From NCBI GenBank assembly GCA_013054445.1, contig JAAMPI010000920.1, forward strand, positions 1-23,030: a stretch of 23,030 bases of DNA, written 5' to 3'. The stretch is from Cudoniella acicularis (Eukaryota > Ascomycota > Leotiomycetes > Helotiales > Helotiaceae). The notes beneath the pieces are model-generated. The model had not been told where the DNA came from. It saw only the letters and a list, made by a program, of their open reading frames with translations, and made no database searches. Position 1 is the stretch's first letter. Every line of letters begins with the position of its first letter. Shown here one piece after another: positions 8,784 to 19,674 of the stretch. A program made the position numbers and the translations under genes.

Positions 8784-9210
8784 GTTGACGGATTTTCAAT
8801 GAATGCGGGGATGGAGTGGAAGGGAGCTCTCCGCTCAGAGGAGAAGACGTCGAGGTGGTGCCTGGAAGAGCTGGATTGGGGTGTGCTTTGATGCTGTGCT
8901 CTGGATTGTAGCCGATAAGAGCAGTGAAGTGAAGCTCCTACGTCGACCTACAGGGGAGCATCCCGCAACTAGCACGCTAGAGCCTGTCGATGGCCTGACA
9001 GCCTGACAGCCTGACAGCCTGAGAGCCTGAGATATTGGCGCCTTGCGAACCAGGCATTACCGCTAAGGAAGCGCATGATTTCTTCAAACTTACTCGCGGC
9101 TACCGACGCGCCGGTAGTGTACAGCTCTCTTCGTCCTCCATCAATATCTCGGTCGTCTGCTCGCAGGATCTCGCAGTAGGCAGAGAATGCCTGGAGAGCT
9201 TTTGCCCGCA
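8784..9210. promoter_or_regulatory. Shared divergent promoter region of VMA8 and SYF1
   Basis: These 427 bases separate the two divergent start codons (VMA8 at 8783 on minus, SYF1 at 9211 on plus). No coding signal was found. The region contains an 8-bp minisatellite (listed separately). No clear TATA box was recognised. Whether the genes are co-regulated cannot be told from the sequence. Confidence 0.5.
8993..9030 (+). repeat. 8-bp tandem minisatellite, unit GCCTGACA
   Basis: Copies at 8993-9000, 9001-9008 and 9009-9016 are perfect (GCCTGACA). The next (9017-9024) is GCCTGAGA, and a partial GCCTGA ends at 9030. That gives about 4.75 units, with slightly diverged flanks. The array lies in the VMA8/SYF1 divergent promoter region. 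Unit length is not a multiple of three, consistent with non-coding DNA. Copy number is likely to vary between strains. Confidence 0.9.
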
Positions 9211-11788
9211 ATGGCTGCTCCCGGGGTCTCCAAGTCGAAGCTATCCCGAGGAAAACCAGATTTATATCTAATAGTAAGCTGCTGATTCTGAATCCCACGA
9301 ACGAAACTGACAATATGACAGTCCGAAGAAGACACTATTTACGAGCAAGATATTTTACGAGATCCGGGAAGTGTGAAGCCGTGGTTAGCATACATCGAGT
9401 TCAAGTTTCAACATGGTAATCTCCACGAACAGGCTTATGTTCTCGAAAGAGCTTGTCGGCAGCTCCCACGATCATACAAGCTTTGGAAGATGGTACGAAT
9501 ATTTTGTCTCTGTCGTCGGATACAGCTAAATTTTCTAGTACTTGACTTTGCGAACGAAACACCTCGGAAAGCTAAATCCAGCCATCTTTGCGTCCGAGTA
9601 TACGAAAGTCAATTCTCTTTTCGAGCGAGCCCTCATTCTACTCAACAAAATGCCACGGATATGGGAGATGTATCTTTCGTTCCTCCTACTCCAGCCAATC
9701 GTTACACTAACCCGACGAACATTCGATCGAGCGCTTCGAGCTTTACCCATAACTCAACATAATCGCATTTGGGCACTGTACAAGCCATTCGCAAATTCTG
9801 CCTCAGGTCAGACTGCAATCAGGATATGGCGACGGTATATGCAAATACACCCTGAGGATGCGGAGGATTTTATCGAACTTTTAATTGAGAATGAACGCTA
9901 CACTGAGGCTGTTAAGAAATACATGGAAATATTGAACAATCCAAAATTTCGAAGCAAGAACGGGAAGGGCCACTACCAACTTTGGAGCGAGATGGTAGAC
10001 CTCTTGGTTGAGCACGCAAAAGAGGTTGAGACCGGCGATGAAGTGGGCATTGATGTTGAGCGGATCATCCGAAGCGGCATCGAACGATTTTCCGACCAAA
10101 GAGGAAAGCTGTGGTCTGGCCTAGCGACCTATTGGATCACCCGAGGAAGTTTCGAAAGGGCGAGAGATGTATTCGAGGAAGGTATCACAACAGTGATGAC
10201 AGTCCGAGACTTCACCCTCATCTTTGACTCATATGTCGAGTTCGAAGAGGTGATCACAGGAGCTTTGATGGAAGAGGCAGCCGCACGATCTGAGAAGGGA
10301 ATCGTTGATGAAAATGCAGATTTCGACTTAGACATTCGAATGATGAGATTCGAGCAGTTAATGGACCGACGGCCATTCCTAATCAACGATGTGCTGTTAC
10401 GGCAAAACCCCAATAACGTCTCCGAATGGAATGTACGAATTGGCCTTTGGGGGGACAACAAACAAGAAGTGGTCAAGACATATACGGACGCAATTGCAGC
10501 TGTTCAACCAAAAAAGGCCGTGGGTCGATTCCACGAAATGTGGGCTAATTATGCCAAATTCTATGAGAAAGGAGGTGATGTTCGAAATGCAAGAGTCATT
10601 ATGGAGAAGGCTGTGAAAGTACCCTTCAAATCGGTGGCAGAGCTTGCCGATATGTGGATTGAGTGGGCTGAGATGGAACTACGGAATGAGAACTTCGACG
10701 AGGCTGTTAAAATCATGGCAAAGGCAGTCCAAGCTCCCAAGAGATCCACGGTCGACTATTTTGATGAAACACTTTCCCCGCAACAGCGAGTACACAAAAG
10801 TTGGAAACTGTGGAGTTTCTATGTTGACTTGGTTGAGAGTGTCAGCACACTTGAAGAGACTCGAAAAGTCTACGAGAGAATATTCGAGCTCCGAATTGCA
10901 ACGCCACAAACCGTTGTCAACTATGCAAACCTTCTGGAAGAGAAGAAGTACTTCGAAGAGTCATTCAAGATTTACGAGCGGGGTCTTGACCTGTTCAGCT
11001 ACCCAGTAGCATTTGAGTTATGGAATCTCTACCTCACCAAAGCCGTTGACCGGAAGATTGGCATCGAGCGTTTGCGTGACCTGTTCGAGCAAGCTGTTGA
11101 AGGTTGTCCACCAAAGTTTGCCAAAGTCCTCTACCTCATGTACGGAAATCTCGAAGAAGAACGAGGCCTAGCCAGACATGCAATGCGCATATATGAGCGC
11201 GCCACTCGTGCCGTTTCTGATGAGGACCGTGCCGATATGTTCAATTTCTACATCACCAAATCCGCCTCAAACTTTGGTCTACCCTCTACACGACCGATTT
11301 ACGAGCGAGCTATCGCTGCACTCCCAGACAAAGACGCTCGCGATATGTGTCTCAAATTTGCCGACATGGAGAAACGCCTGGGCGAAATCGACCGCGCTAG
11401 AGCTATCTACGGCCATGCATCCCAATTCTGCGATCCTCGGACTAGCCCGGGATTTTGGACGAAATGGGAACAATTCGAAGTCCAACATGGCAACGAGGAT
11501 ACATTCAAGGAGATGTTACGAATCAAGCGTAGTGTACAGGCACAGTATAATACTGATGTTAATTTTATTGCCAGTCAGGCTTTGGCGAGAGCAAAGGAGG
11601 CTGGCGGTGGAGAGATCGATGCGGATGATGCGGATGCGATGGCGGCTCTGGAGAGAGAGGCGAGGGCGCCTGTGGGATTCGTGGCTGCTAGCAATGGACC
11701 TCAAAAAGGGAACATTGACCAAGAAAATGCGGCGCCTGTGGAGAAGAATCCGGATGCGATTGATGTCGACGGGCTGGATGACGATTAG
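9211..11788 (+). CDS. SYF1: Pre-mRNA-splicing factor SYF1 (XAB2 family, HAT repeats)
   Basis: Exons 9211-9273, 9322-9492 and 9539-11788 give 827 residues. The introns are 48 and 46 nt and both fall in phase 0. The protein starts MAAPGVSKSKLSRGK and reads into the family N-terminus at SEEDTIYEQDILRDPGSVKP, then WLAYIEFK and LPRSYKLWKMYLTLRTKHL. The rest is a string of half-a-TPR (HAT) repeats with spaced W..Y..FE and A..IYERA motifs, for example WKLWSFYVDLVESVSTLEET and ARHAMRIYERATRAV. The tail after about residue 760 is Ala/Asp/Glu-rich and ends DAIDVDGLDDD. SYF1 is a scaffold of the Prp19-associated complex (NTC) in the spliceosome; the human homologue XAB2 also acts in transcription-coupled repair. 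Length matches other fungal SYF1 proteins. It is the second spliceosome gene in this window, though not adjacent to the U2B''-like gene. Confidence 0.97.
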
Positions 11789-13410
11789 GTAGAAAAACCT
11801 ATTTCCCTCAACCCGAGCACACGACGGCCTGGGTAGTTTCAACAAATTTGCAGCGTCACCGAAGATAGGAAGTGGCGCATAAGAAAAATTATTCAATCAA
11901 TTCACCGACAAAACAACAACAAGCATTCAAGGAGTTTGGTTCATCGGACTTGGACACGCATTACATATTTCGATACTCTCGGGCTTCTTCTCTCAAAGCT
12001 CCTTCCTTTTCCACTACGATTCATCTTTGTATTGTACAGCTCAGCTCTCTTCTGAATGAATCGCGAGGGAGGATGCATGGGTGGCGTTTGGTTCTGGTTC
12101 TGGTTTGGTTGTGGTTTTTGGTGACATGAAAGGGAATGAATGGTACGATAGGGTGTGTGGCTTGATTTGATTGTGGTTGGGGGGGATTGAGATTAAAGGC
12201 GATGATGGATGGTGCTTGAGGTAGATAGCTAGATAGGGGAGTCTAGTTGGTTCGGAAATTGACTTTACGGATTGATGATGAATTCCTCTTTTTATTCCAC
12301 CTTTTACCCTAGTCTGTCTGTCCTCCTTTCTTCTCTCTGCGTTGTTTTGAGGCTTGGTAGGCAAGTGACGATTCCTCTCAACCTCCCCGACTGAGTATCC
12401 CTGAATCTCAATCCACCCAAGATATTATCTATAGCAAGCAGGCTCTTTAGACTCTTCATTCATCTACGGATATAGCTATCAATTAACAATAGCCAACTAG
12501 CCCAACTCAATCACTTTCCTAGAAAGAAACAAAAGGACCAAAATGAATAAATACATATCAAACGATACATACTTACTTCATTATAACATAATTCCCCAAT
12601 AGTACAGCGTTTGTTCTTTCAAATGTTGCGAGTCGCGGCCTGGTATAGAAAGAAGCCGGCGGCAGGGCTCGGAGAAAATAAATAACTGTGAGCAATAAAT
12701 AGTGACTGTAGTAACCAACTATATAGTAAATCATAATTTATGGAAGATAGCATCTTAAATCGTTATTATGTTTATACTTACCTACCTACCTAGTCGCCGT
12801 ATTTATTCTCTTTTCGGCGTTTTGCGAGCGCCCCCTCCCCCCTTATTTGCCGAGCTTGAGCCCCCTTTTTCCATCGGCTAGGTATGTATATATTTCGTCA
12901 AGCTACGCTCCTTGAGGGTTTTATAGGCATTCCACTTTCGATAGTAAATTTTTTCTTGGATATTTGTGACTAATGAAATTGTAGAGCTTTAAAGTTTGGG
13001 ATTGAAGTTGGTGGATAGATTATTGAAGTGAGAATTGAGATTGGAATTTATACCCTTATTGTGGGTCAGTCCAGTCAGGGGAAGATATTTTAGAGATGGA
13101 CAGGTAGAAGAAGTTATCAGCAAGTAGCAGGTACCCTAGCAATTTGTGTTTTAATGACATTAGCCCGTGAATTTTGTGAAGTGATATGATATGGTACGAT
13201 ATGGTACAAGCAAACACATCGCATCGCACCGTAGCACAACCTGAATCCTATTCCCGGTATCCGGACCACCTAGCACCTATTCTTAAATCATCGCATCAAA
13301 ATGCATTCATTCATTGATTGTGAAAAACGTATATCGCCAATCCGTTGCAAACCCTTTACAATTTTCTCCGTGTCACCTCTCACTCAAACACCGCGCCAAA
13401 CTGAGAAAAC
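11789..13410. other. Long convergent intergenic region
   Basis: About 1.6 kb between the stop codons of SYF1 (plus) and the small conserved gene (minus). The right part is AT-rich, with simple-sequence patches: an (ACCT)n run near 12780-12791 and repeated GATATGGTAC-like words near 13185-13210. A candidate open frame at 12364-12041 (minus) is rich in Pro/Thr/Lys/His with no motif and was not accepted. No RNA gene was recognised. The area probably holds both 3' UTRs and polyadenylation sites. Confidence 0.5.
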
Positions 13411-14020
13411 TCAGTTCGAGCTCTTGCTTCCTCGCCGGAACTTCGAGCCCCAGCCTTTCTCAGCGAGCTTCTCGTGGTACTTGGCGTCGCGGTCGTAGTT
13501 ACGGTCGACGTGGCCGTCGCGGCTGCCGGGTGTGGCGTAGATGCTGCCTTTGCGCTGTTGGAAGCGGGAGGGTGGGGTTTTAGAGGCGTCTGCGTTTTTC
13601 GCGGTTGTGTTAGTGAGGGTTTGAAAATGGGTCGAGGGGGAAGGGTAGATGGGGTTTGGACGAGGGTGATGAGGACATACCCCATTCGTCAGTTTCTTCG
13701 TGAGACTTCTTCGGGGTCATGTTCAAGGGTTCGGTCTTTCCGCCAGCAGCAGTTATCTCATTGTTAGTGTCGAAGGCTGTGCCGTTGGACTCCCGTTGGG
13801 AAGCGAAAGGGTCACTGCTCAAGGTGGCGTTTTGGGTCGTGGTGGTGGCTGGACAGAAGAGGATTGGTTAGTTGAAGAGTCGACATGTGAAACAGCCAGT
13901 AGAAAATGAGGGGTAATAATTAAAAGTGCGGCATGATGAAATAAATATATATGTGCAGGTGAGGGGTCGTCTTGGTGCATTAAAGACGGTAGGGTACGAA
14001 CTCTGAGTTGTGGTTGCCAT
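13411..14020 (-). CDS. Small conserved-type fungal protein, about 121 aa
   Basis: Proposed minus-strand exons: 14020-14002, 13848-13681 and 13589-13411 (122 codons with stop). The best-supported join is exon 2 to 3 (GTATGT...CGCAG, 91 nt), which restores a continuous frame: SHEETDEW, then DASKTPPSRFQQRKGSIYAT, then PGSRDGHVDRNYDRDAKYHE and KLAEKGWGSKF. The first intron (13849-14001, donor GTTCGT) and the 7-codon first exon (MATTTQ) are less certain. The product is hydrophilic, with a disordered Ser/Thr/Asn-rich N-terminus and a basic C-terminus. The RKGSIYAT/SRDGHVDRN pattern seems familiar to me from uncharacterised short proteins of filamentous ascomycetes, but I know no function. There is no signal peptide or membrane segment. 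Confidence 0.72.
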
Positions 14021-15708
14021 TTTGATATCGGTCGTATCTGTTGATGACTGACTGTGCGAGGTCTTGGAATCGGTGCTGTGAGATGTCTTGGTGTTATAAT
14101 CTGTGTTTCTTTGAAGTCTTAACGATCAGGAATCGGGCGTTGGATCGTAGTTGTATGTAGGAGGAACAAAGACGACGAGGCTCCAGGGTCTTGATAACAA
14201 CCGATGCGAGTAGCTTTGTACTTCTCCCGGGCGAATGTTATTAGTTGAGATTTGTTGACGTTGAACAGGATATGATCACATTCACTTTTCGTACGAGGAA
14301 GTGAAGAGAAAAGAGAGGAATACAGCATTGGACAAGATGAGAAGAGATACCAACCTTATACTTCTTTTGCCCAGACCCAGATCGTGGCTCAGTTTTTCTT
14401 TTGGCAGCATCACTGCAGCTGCCAATCTGCCAATCTACTTGATCGAGGGTTCGAGGGGCAGTGCAAGCCTTGGTTGTTCTCATTCTCGCTCTCGTTCGTT
14501 GGCACATCGTCGAGGCCTGCCTGGTATCTGCCGTCCCCTCACACAAGTCCAAAGCTTGAAAGCTCTAGGCAATAAAACAGCGAATAAAAGGCCACGCAAT
14601 GGAGCGAGCAACGCTGCCACTGGCCAATGGAGAGCAAAGGAGGGGTGGCTATTGGCTCGCAGGAACTAGAGTTTGCAGGCAGACTCAACAGTCATACAGG
14701 AATGCGAGCTGCAAGGCGGGGATGTGTCAGCCATCATTGGACGCCATGGTGGTGAGGGCTGTTTCGGGTGAAAAGTATCAGCGAGGTGAGATCTGGGGAC
14801 GGAGAACATGTGGAGGAGATAACTGTTCGCAATCTATGGTCGTTGTCTTCGATAACGTACGAAAAAGGAGGCACGAGGTGATAAGTTTGTTGATCGCGAG
14901 TACAGCTCGAGCTGGAGCTTGGGCCTCTGTTTTCATTATGTAATCAGCTGAGCTTTCTTGGTCACATTTGAGTTCAACGATTTCGGTTTCTCTCTTGTCA
15001 TGCTGGTGATAGAATTTTTTGAAGGTCACAATCGCGAAGTAATTGGGGAGTACTGAGGACACGTTGGCGACAGCGCTTAAGTTGTTGTCCTCGTGCTTCC
15101 TCACTTCATCGGAAAATTGCGGCATTTCCGGAGTCTTGCAAAGTGGCAAAGCTCAAGAGCTTGGAAAACTGCTCAGGATAAACACGGATAAGAAATTCAA
15201 GCCTAAAGCTAGGTTGTCCAGTCGATTATGTTCGCAACAGGTCAGTCAAGTCCTCTTCCACATCCGTATAAAACACCTCAGTTAGGAGGGTCACGTGAAC
15301 GAGCCAGTCACAGCTAGCACTTATGATGCTATCTGTTGCTTCGGAGGTGAAATTCATGTTGAGACTTGCTAGTTTTTGTGCCTGTATCGAATTACCTAGG
15401 GCAAAGGTTGGATTGATAGGACCTTGGTTCTGAACACGTGTTTGGGTTCAGACTTGGTTCACAAGGGAGGGATAGTTCCTTCTCCTGAGTGTCTAGTGCC
15501 CCCCTTGCTCTCGAAATGATATTGTGGGGAGGAATTTTGAGCGCCAGAATTTTAAGAGGCCGGAAGTGAGTTGATTTATTCTATGCCGTGCTCTCTGCTT
15601 TTAATCTGAGCACAGTTAGATAATTTTGTCTCTTGACTAGAGAATGGAGTACGGATTGCCTCACCTGAGCTGGCTTGGGAAGAAATCTTCCTTTAATTCT
15701 ACGCAATC
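14021..15708. other. Intergenic region upstream of the small conserved gene
   Basis: About 1.7 kb between the minus-strand small gene start and the 3' end of the F-box/ankyrin gene. Open frames of 60-123 codons exist on both strands (for example 15149-14778 minus and 14301-14669 plus), but none shows a recognisable domain. Several CCAAT pentamers on both strands between 14420 and 14740 suggest promoter DNA. No RNA gene or mobile element was recognised. Confidence 0.45.
14422..14434 (+). promoter_or_regulatory. Tandem CCAAT boxes upstream of the small conserved gene
   Basis: The octamer CTGCCAAT occurs twice back to back, placing CCAAT at 14422-14426 and 14430-14434. Further CCAAT pentamers occur at 14624-14628 (plus) and 14651-14655 (as ATTGG). 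They lie about 400-640 bp upstream of the proposed start at 14020 on the minus strand. In fungi CCAAT is bound by the HAP2/3/5 (NF-Y-type) complex. Function is inferred from the motif only. Confidence 0.3.
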
Positions 15709-16620
15709 TCAGATAGATAAGTATTCCATCCATATAAAATCGAGGTGAGCTAGACTGACCTCAAAAAGCAATCGAACTCGTTCGTCTTTATGTCTGGCAG
15801 CCAATTCCCGAGGTGTGAGTTCACCAACCCATCCGTCACTTGTAATAATCTTAATATCGGGATCTGCACCACACTCCATCAGTATTTCCATACATTCGAG
15901 CAAATCATCATCCAAAGACGAGCCGTTGAAGGGCATCTTGGTGAGATAAAGCGGAGAATTCAATGCGTCATAAAGAGGGGTTTTATCAAATCCATCCAGT
16001 CCATCAACCTCAACGCCTCTTTCAAGAATATATCGCACCGATTTGGGAAGTCCATATCCACTTGCGACGTGGAGTGCCGGTCTGAAATGTCTAGATTGGC
16101 CAACGTTGCAAGTAGCGAGATCGCTGATGTGCTCTAAGATTAAAAGTGCGATGTTGTCTAGCCGGCGTTTTATGGCGTGGGAGAAAGGCGTCAGGCCATA
16201 GTCGTCTGATACTTCGGGATTTGCACCCCTATCAAGCAAAAGTTTGATGAATTCGTGGTCCTTTTTTCTCACTGCGATGATGAGTGGAGTGTAATATGGA
16301 TTGTTTTTGGCGTAGTAGTTGAGTCGAGCATCGACATTTGCGCCAGCATCCAGAAGCCTACGAGCTGTTGATAGCTGTTTGTGCTTCGCCGCCCATAGAA
16401 GGCCACTGCTATGTAGTCTCTGAACATTGTGTCGATATAAGTAGTCGTTGAAGAGGCTGCGGAATCGACGATTGACTCGCGTCATTCTGCTGATGTAGAC
16501 CTCGGCATAGTGACTCTGTATACTGAGACTACCCCAAGACCGAGAACTATCAAATGAATGATCTACGAAACATTCAACGATCTGCAACAAGACCTCGTTG
16601 GGCAGGTCCAGCAATGGCAT
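15709..16620 (-). CDS. F-box protein with ankyrin repeats
   Basis: Single exon of 303 residues. I chose the ATG at 16620 (MPLLDLPNEVLLQIVECF) because it puts the F-box at the N-terminus, as is usual; the frame stays open to 16695. The F-box covers about residues 3-50 (LPNEVLLQI...RVNRRFRSLFNDYLY). Ankyrin repeats follow from about 70 to 290: LLWAAKHKQLSTARRLLDAG, TPLIIAVRKKDHEFIKLLLD, TPFSHAIKRRLDNIALLIL, ALHVASGYGLPKSVRYILER and CMEILMECGADPD. F-box proteins recruit substrates to SCF ubiquitin ligases through Skp1, and the ankyrin part would bind the target, which is unknown. The 3' end is uncertain: GAG^GTCAGT near 15758 could be a donor joining to an acceptor near 15694, which would replace the last 15 or so residues with a short different tail. 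Confidence 0.85.
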   Translation of the reverse strand: MPLLDLPNEVLLQIVECFVDHSFDSSRSWGSLSIQSHYAEVYISRMTRVNRRFRSLFNDYLYRHNVQRLHSSGLLWAAKHKQLSTARRLLDAGANVDARLNYYAKNNPYYTPLIIAVRKKDHEFIKLLLDRGANPEVSDDYGLTPFSHAIKRRLDNIALLILEHISDLATCNVGQSRHFRPALHVASGYGLPKSVRYILERGVEVDGLDGFDKTPLYDALNSPLYLTKMPFNGSSLDDDLLECMEILMECGADPDIKIITSDGWVGELTPRELAARHKDERVRLLFEVSLAHLDFIWMEYLSI

Positions 16621-18149
16621 ATTCGAGGATCTGATTGTGTCGCAAGGTGCTTTTTTGCGGTTTGGTTGTGGAAATGAACATACGGCAACAAACACGGCAG
16701 AGAGTGAAGCTGAAAATGGGTTTAAAAATAGGCAAAGCTACAAGCAGGGCCTTCTTGTCAAATATATGGGTGATGTATCTTGAGAAAGTTGACTCGAATG
16801 ATGAAGTTGCGACCTCTAAGTGCAAATTTAGAAATGGGATTGTTGGTTGTTGATTGTTAGTTGGATGTTGGATGTTGCCTGTACAGCATAACTTTATGAA
16901 CTTGCATAAATTGTCATGGACCGTGCGCAGACAGCTTTTCTCCTTTCCCACCTCCCTTTAGACTCTTTTTCCATATGCAACTGCTTCGAGTTTCAACCAC
17001 TACGACACTTAAACGACTTCAGCAACAAGATACATACACTCACTGCGCTGCGAAGTCTTCTAAGCATGAGGGGTTTCATGTCTTGGGTAAAGTCTTTGAC
17101 ATTTTGGCCCAGCTTCAGCTGACCACCACCAGCGGTCCGACCCTGCTTGGCCACGAACCTCTCATCCATACATACCGCTCTTCAACTGTTTGCTTCGACT
17201 GAAATCTCACCAAAACGCAGCCAAGAGATGCATCTGAAGCTTACCTGAACAAGCTTTTGCGCCGAGTTCTTTTGCTCCGAACATTTAATCCACTTTCCCC
17301 ACGATATCCCCACGTTTGAACGTTTCCCCGTATCAGGATACCTTCCTCAACCCATGTCTTACGGAGTTCAACTGGAGAAACCCGGAGAAACTCCTTAATT
17401 TCTCCGAGTGAACACTTCTTTGATTTCGGCCTTCAAGTGAAATCGAAAGGAGGTGAATTTGTTTCCAGCATTCGCGTGAAGATTGTAGCTCAATCTGTGC
17501 CGTTTGATGCTAAATTTGGCTCACGAATCCTGCTTTCTCCTTACATGCATTATCAGTCTCTAATTTAATCTCATGGAGAATCTTCAGCCAATACAAAGCG
17601 CAAATGTTCAGTCATCATTCTCTCGAATTAACTGATAAGCATTCGAAAATTGAGCTTTAAATGGTCGTTACCCCGCATCAAAGTAGTTGCTACACCCCTT
17701 CCTCATAATCTGATATCAGCACAATTCCCGAATCATGTCCTCTCATTCGCGTAGTCCACCGAATGATCCCCGAAACATATGCGAGTAATGTTGTGATTTG
17801 TTGGATTGAATTCGGTCCTTCCCGAAAGAGAAGAGTCGAGCCGACAGCTTGTATGTACAAGGGGCTCTCCTCCCAAGCTTGTAAAAGGCCAGAGCACATT
17901 GCACCCTTGTAGAATATTCCCGGTTCACTCCAACCGATCTTCACAGGCTTGTTCCAGTAAGAAGATAATTCGTACTACACCTCACATAAGTATGGAATCG
18001 ATCACCTCTCTGCCCTCTAACAACGTTTGAAGAAGTTGCTGAATATTGGTAGATTCTAGAACTACCCTTCTTCCTCACCTTTTCATTTTTCTCGAAAATC
18101 TCCTTCAGTACATCACCGCGTCCCGAGTTCACCTTTGAGCACAGCGACC
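16621..18149. other. Intergenic region between divergent F-box/ankyrin and FNT genes
   Basis: About 1.5 kb between two divergent starts (16620 minus, 18150 plus). Short open frames on both strands, such as 17944-17690 (minus), have no motif and were not accepted. A perfect 8-bp hairpin stem lies at 17383-17406. The last 100 bases before 18150 are pyrimidine-rich, as in many fungal 5' leaders. No RNA gene or transposon was recognised. Confidence 0.5.
17383..17406. repeat. Short perfect hairpin
   Basis: CGGAGAAA (17383-17390) and TTTCTCCG (17399-17406) are perfect inverted copies separated by the 8-base loop CTCCTTAA. A further GGAGAAA lies just upstream at about 17374-17380 (ACTGGAGAAACC), so one arm is duplicated. 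It sits in non-coding DNA, roughly 740 bp upstream of the transporter gene. It may be a binding site or chance. Confidence 0.5.
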
Positions 18150-19284
18150 ATGGACGCATTCACTCCCGCCCAAACCACTGAGCTGGTATCCAGAATCGGC
18201 GCCAAAAAAGCCCGTATGGGGATAGACAAGATGTTCATCAATTCCTTCATGGGAGGAGCCCTCATTTCTTTCGGTTGTGCCTTAGCACTCTCAACAAACG
18301 CCTCTCCATGGTTCCAAACAAATGCTCCCGGTCTCATCCGGACTATATCGGCAATGGTTTTTCCAGTTGGCTTGATAATGGTTGTCTTGACTGGGGCAGA
18401 CTTGTTCACAAGCTACTGCATGTACTCAGTTGTTGCACTCCTCCATCGCCGATGCAGCTTCTTGGATCTCCTGAAGACTTGGTTCGTCAGCTTCTTCGGG
18501 AACTTGGCTGGAGCTCTGTTCTTTATGGCTGTGCTTACTGGTTGTAAGTTGCCTCTCCTTTTCACACTGGACATGGACTGATTAGATATAGATGGTGGGA
18601 CTTTCGAGACAGGTGCCTATTTAGACGAAGCACTTGCCTTCGCAAAAGCCAAAGCCGTCACCCCCAAATGGCACCAAATATTCCTCAAAGGCATCCTCTG
18701 TAAGATTACGTTCCTCCAACATTCCCATTCATTATCTTCCGATTTAACTAACCTCTCTCTCTACCATACAGGCAACTGGCTCGTCTGCATGGCCGTCTTC
18801 CTTGCTATCTCTTCCCGCGAAGTCATCTCCAAAATAATCTCTATCTGGTTCCCGGTGATGTGCTTTGTGGGCCTGGGAACCGACCACGTAATCGCCAACA
18901 GTAAGCACCTTCTTTCATTTTCCCTTTAACTTCCTATTCTTCCTTTTCCGGACATTTTTTTCCCTCTCAGCTCTACTCTTCTCACTCCTCCGAAAACGAA
19001 ATCACTAATTCATTAAAGTGTACTTCATCCCCCTCGCCATCTTCCTCCTATAAAATTCTATCCCGGGAAACTTCTAATGCGAGAATATCAATTATTACCT
19101 ACGAGCATACCTCTTGAGCATATATCCCCAGGAATTGACTAAGGAAGGAGCGTGGAATAAGATCTGGCTGAGTGATCAGGAAGGTAGAAAAGCAGCTAAA
19201 CACTCGTTCGCGAGACCGCGAAATGAATGTGGAATCAAGTTGAAATTCTCATTTTTTGTAAGCACATCAGTAGTTGCCCCATAA
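18150..19284 (+). pseudogene. Formate/nitrite transporter (FNT) family gene, probably broken at the 3' end
   Basis: Exons 18150-18543, 18592-18699, 18772-18900 and 19019-19053 read as a 221-residue FNT protein. It starts MDAFTPAQTTELVSRIGAKK. Family landmarks are FPVGLIMVVLTGADLFTS, the GILCNWLVCMAVFLA half-helix block, FPVMCFVGLGTDHVIANM (with the conserved channel His) and YFIPLAIFL. FNT channels are pentameric, with six membrane helices per subunit, and carry small monovalent acids such as formate or nitrite. Here TAA (19051) cuts the frame before helix 6. A second TAA comes at 19075, and the same frame then stays open for 68 codons to 19284 (YYLRAYLLSIYPQE, AWNKIWLSDQEGRKAAKHSF). Fungal FNTs are usually about 300 aa, so this copy lacks an essential helix unless a splice or assembly error is involved. 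Membership in the family is certain; loss of function is likely. Confidence 0.75.
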
Positions 19285-19674
19285 GAAGAATATTTCTGCC
19301 AGATAGCCTAACATCAGCCTTCTTTTCTATTGGGTACTCGAATTTACAGCCCCGGATTGGATCTCAGCCCTAGCCCTCGCCTTTTGCCTCAGTCTCCCAT
19401 GCATGATACAGTGCATCAAAAACCTCAGCCGCACTCATTTCATTGCGGACTTTGACAGGAGAGTATCCTCTCTTGCGATCTAACAGCAGCCCCAATACTC
19501 TCCACAGCACCTTGTCACGATATATGTAGTCATAAGCGACATCATCCTGACTACTTCTCACTGCCTCGGGCTCTCGCTCTGCTACCCTAGATCAATCTCC
19601 CTCCGCCTAGTACCCCGCAGCCTTATGAGTTACGAAGTTGCCACATACTCAGGGTGGCACAGAAGTACGGCATC
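19285..19674. other. Short intergenic stretch with an unassigned minus-strand frame
   Basis: About 390 bases between the FNT remnant and the second NLR. On the minus strand, 19582-19370 is open for about 70 codons (includes YIYRDKVLWRVLGLLLDRKR, then SAAEVFDALYHAWETEA). Its composition looks protein-like, but there is no good start codon (the listed one would be GTG) and I recognise no family. It may be an exon fragment of a lost gene, or chance. Confidence 0.25.

Noticed and set aside
12041..12364. Minus-strand 107-codon Pro/Thr/Lys/His-rich frame
   Set aside because: Low-complexity translation of simple sequence next to the SYF1 3' region; no homology signal.
14778..15149. Minus-strand 123-codon open frame
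   Set aside because: No domain, no splice or family support, and it lies in likely promoter DNA with other overlapping frames.
15338..15360. 18S rRNA-like word (GGAGGTGAAATTC)
   Set aside because: The match covers only about a dozen bases and the flanks do not continue as rRNA; probably chance.
17690..17944. Minus-strand 84-codon open frame
   Set aside because: No recognisable motif, and an alternative frame overlaps it. Treated as noise in the region upstream of the FNT gene.
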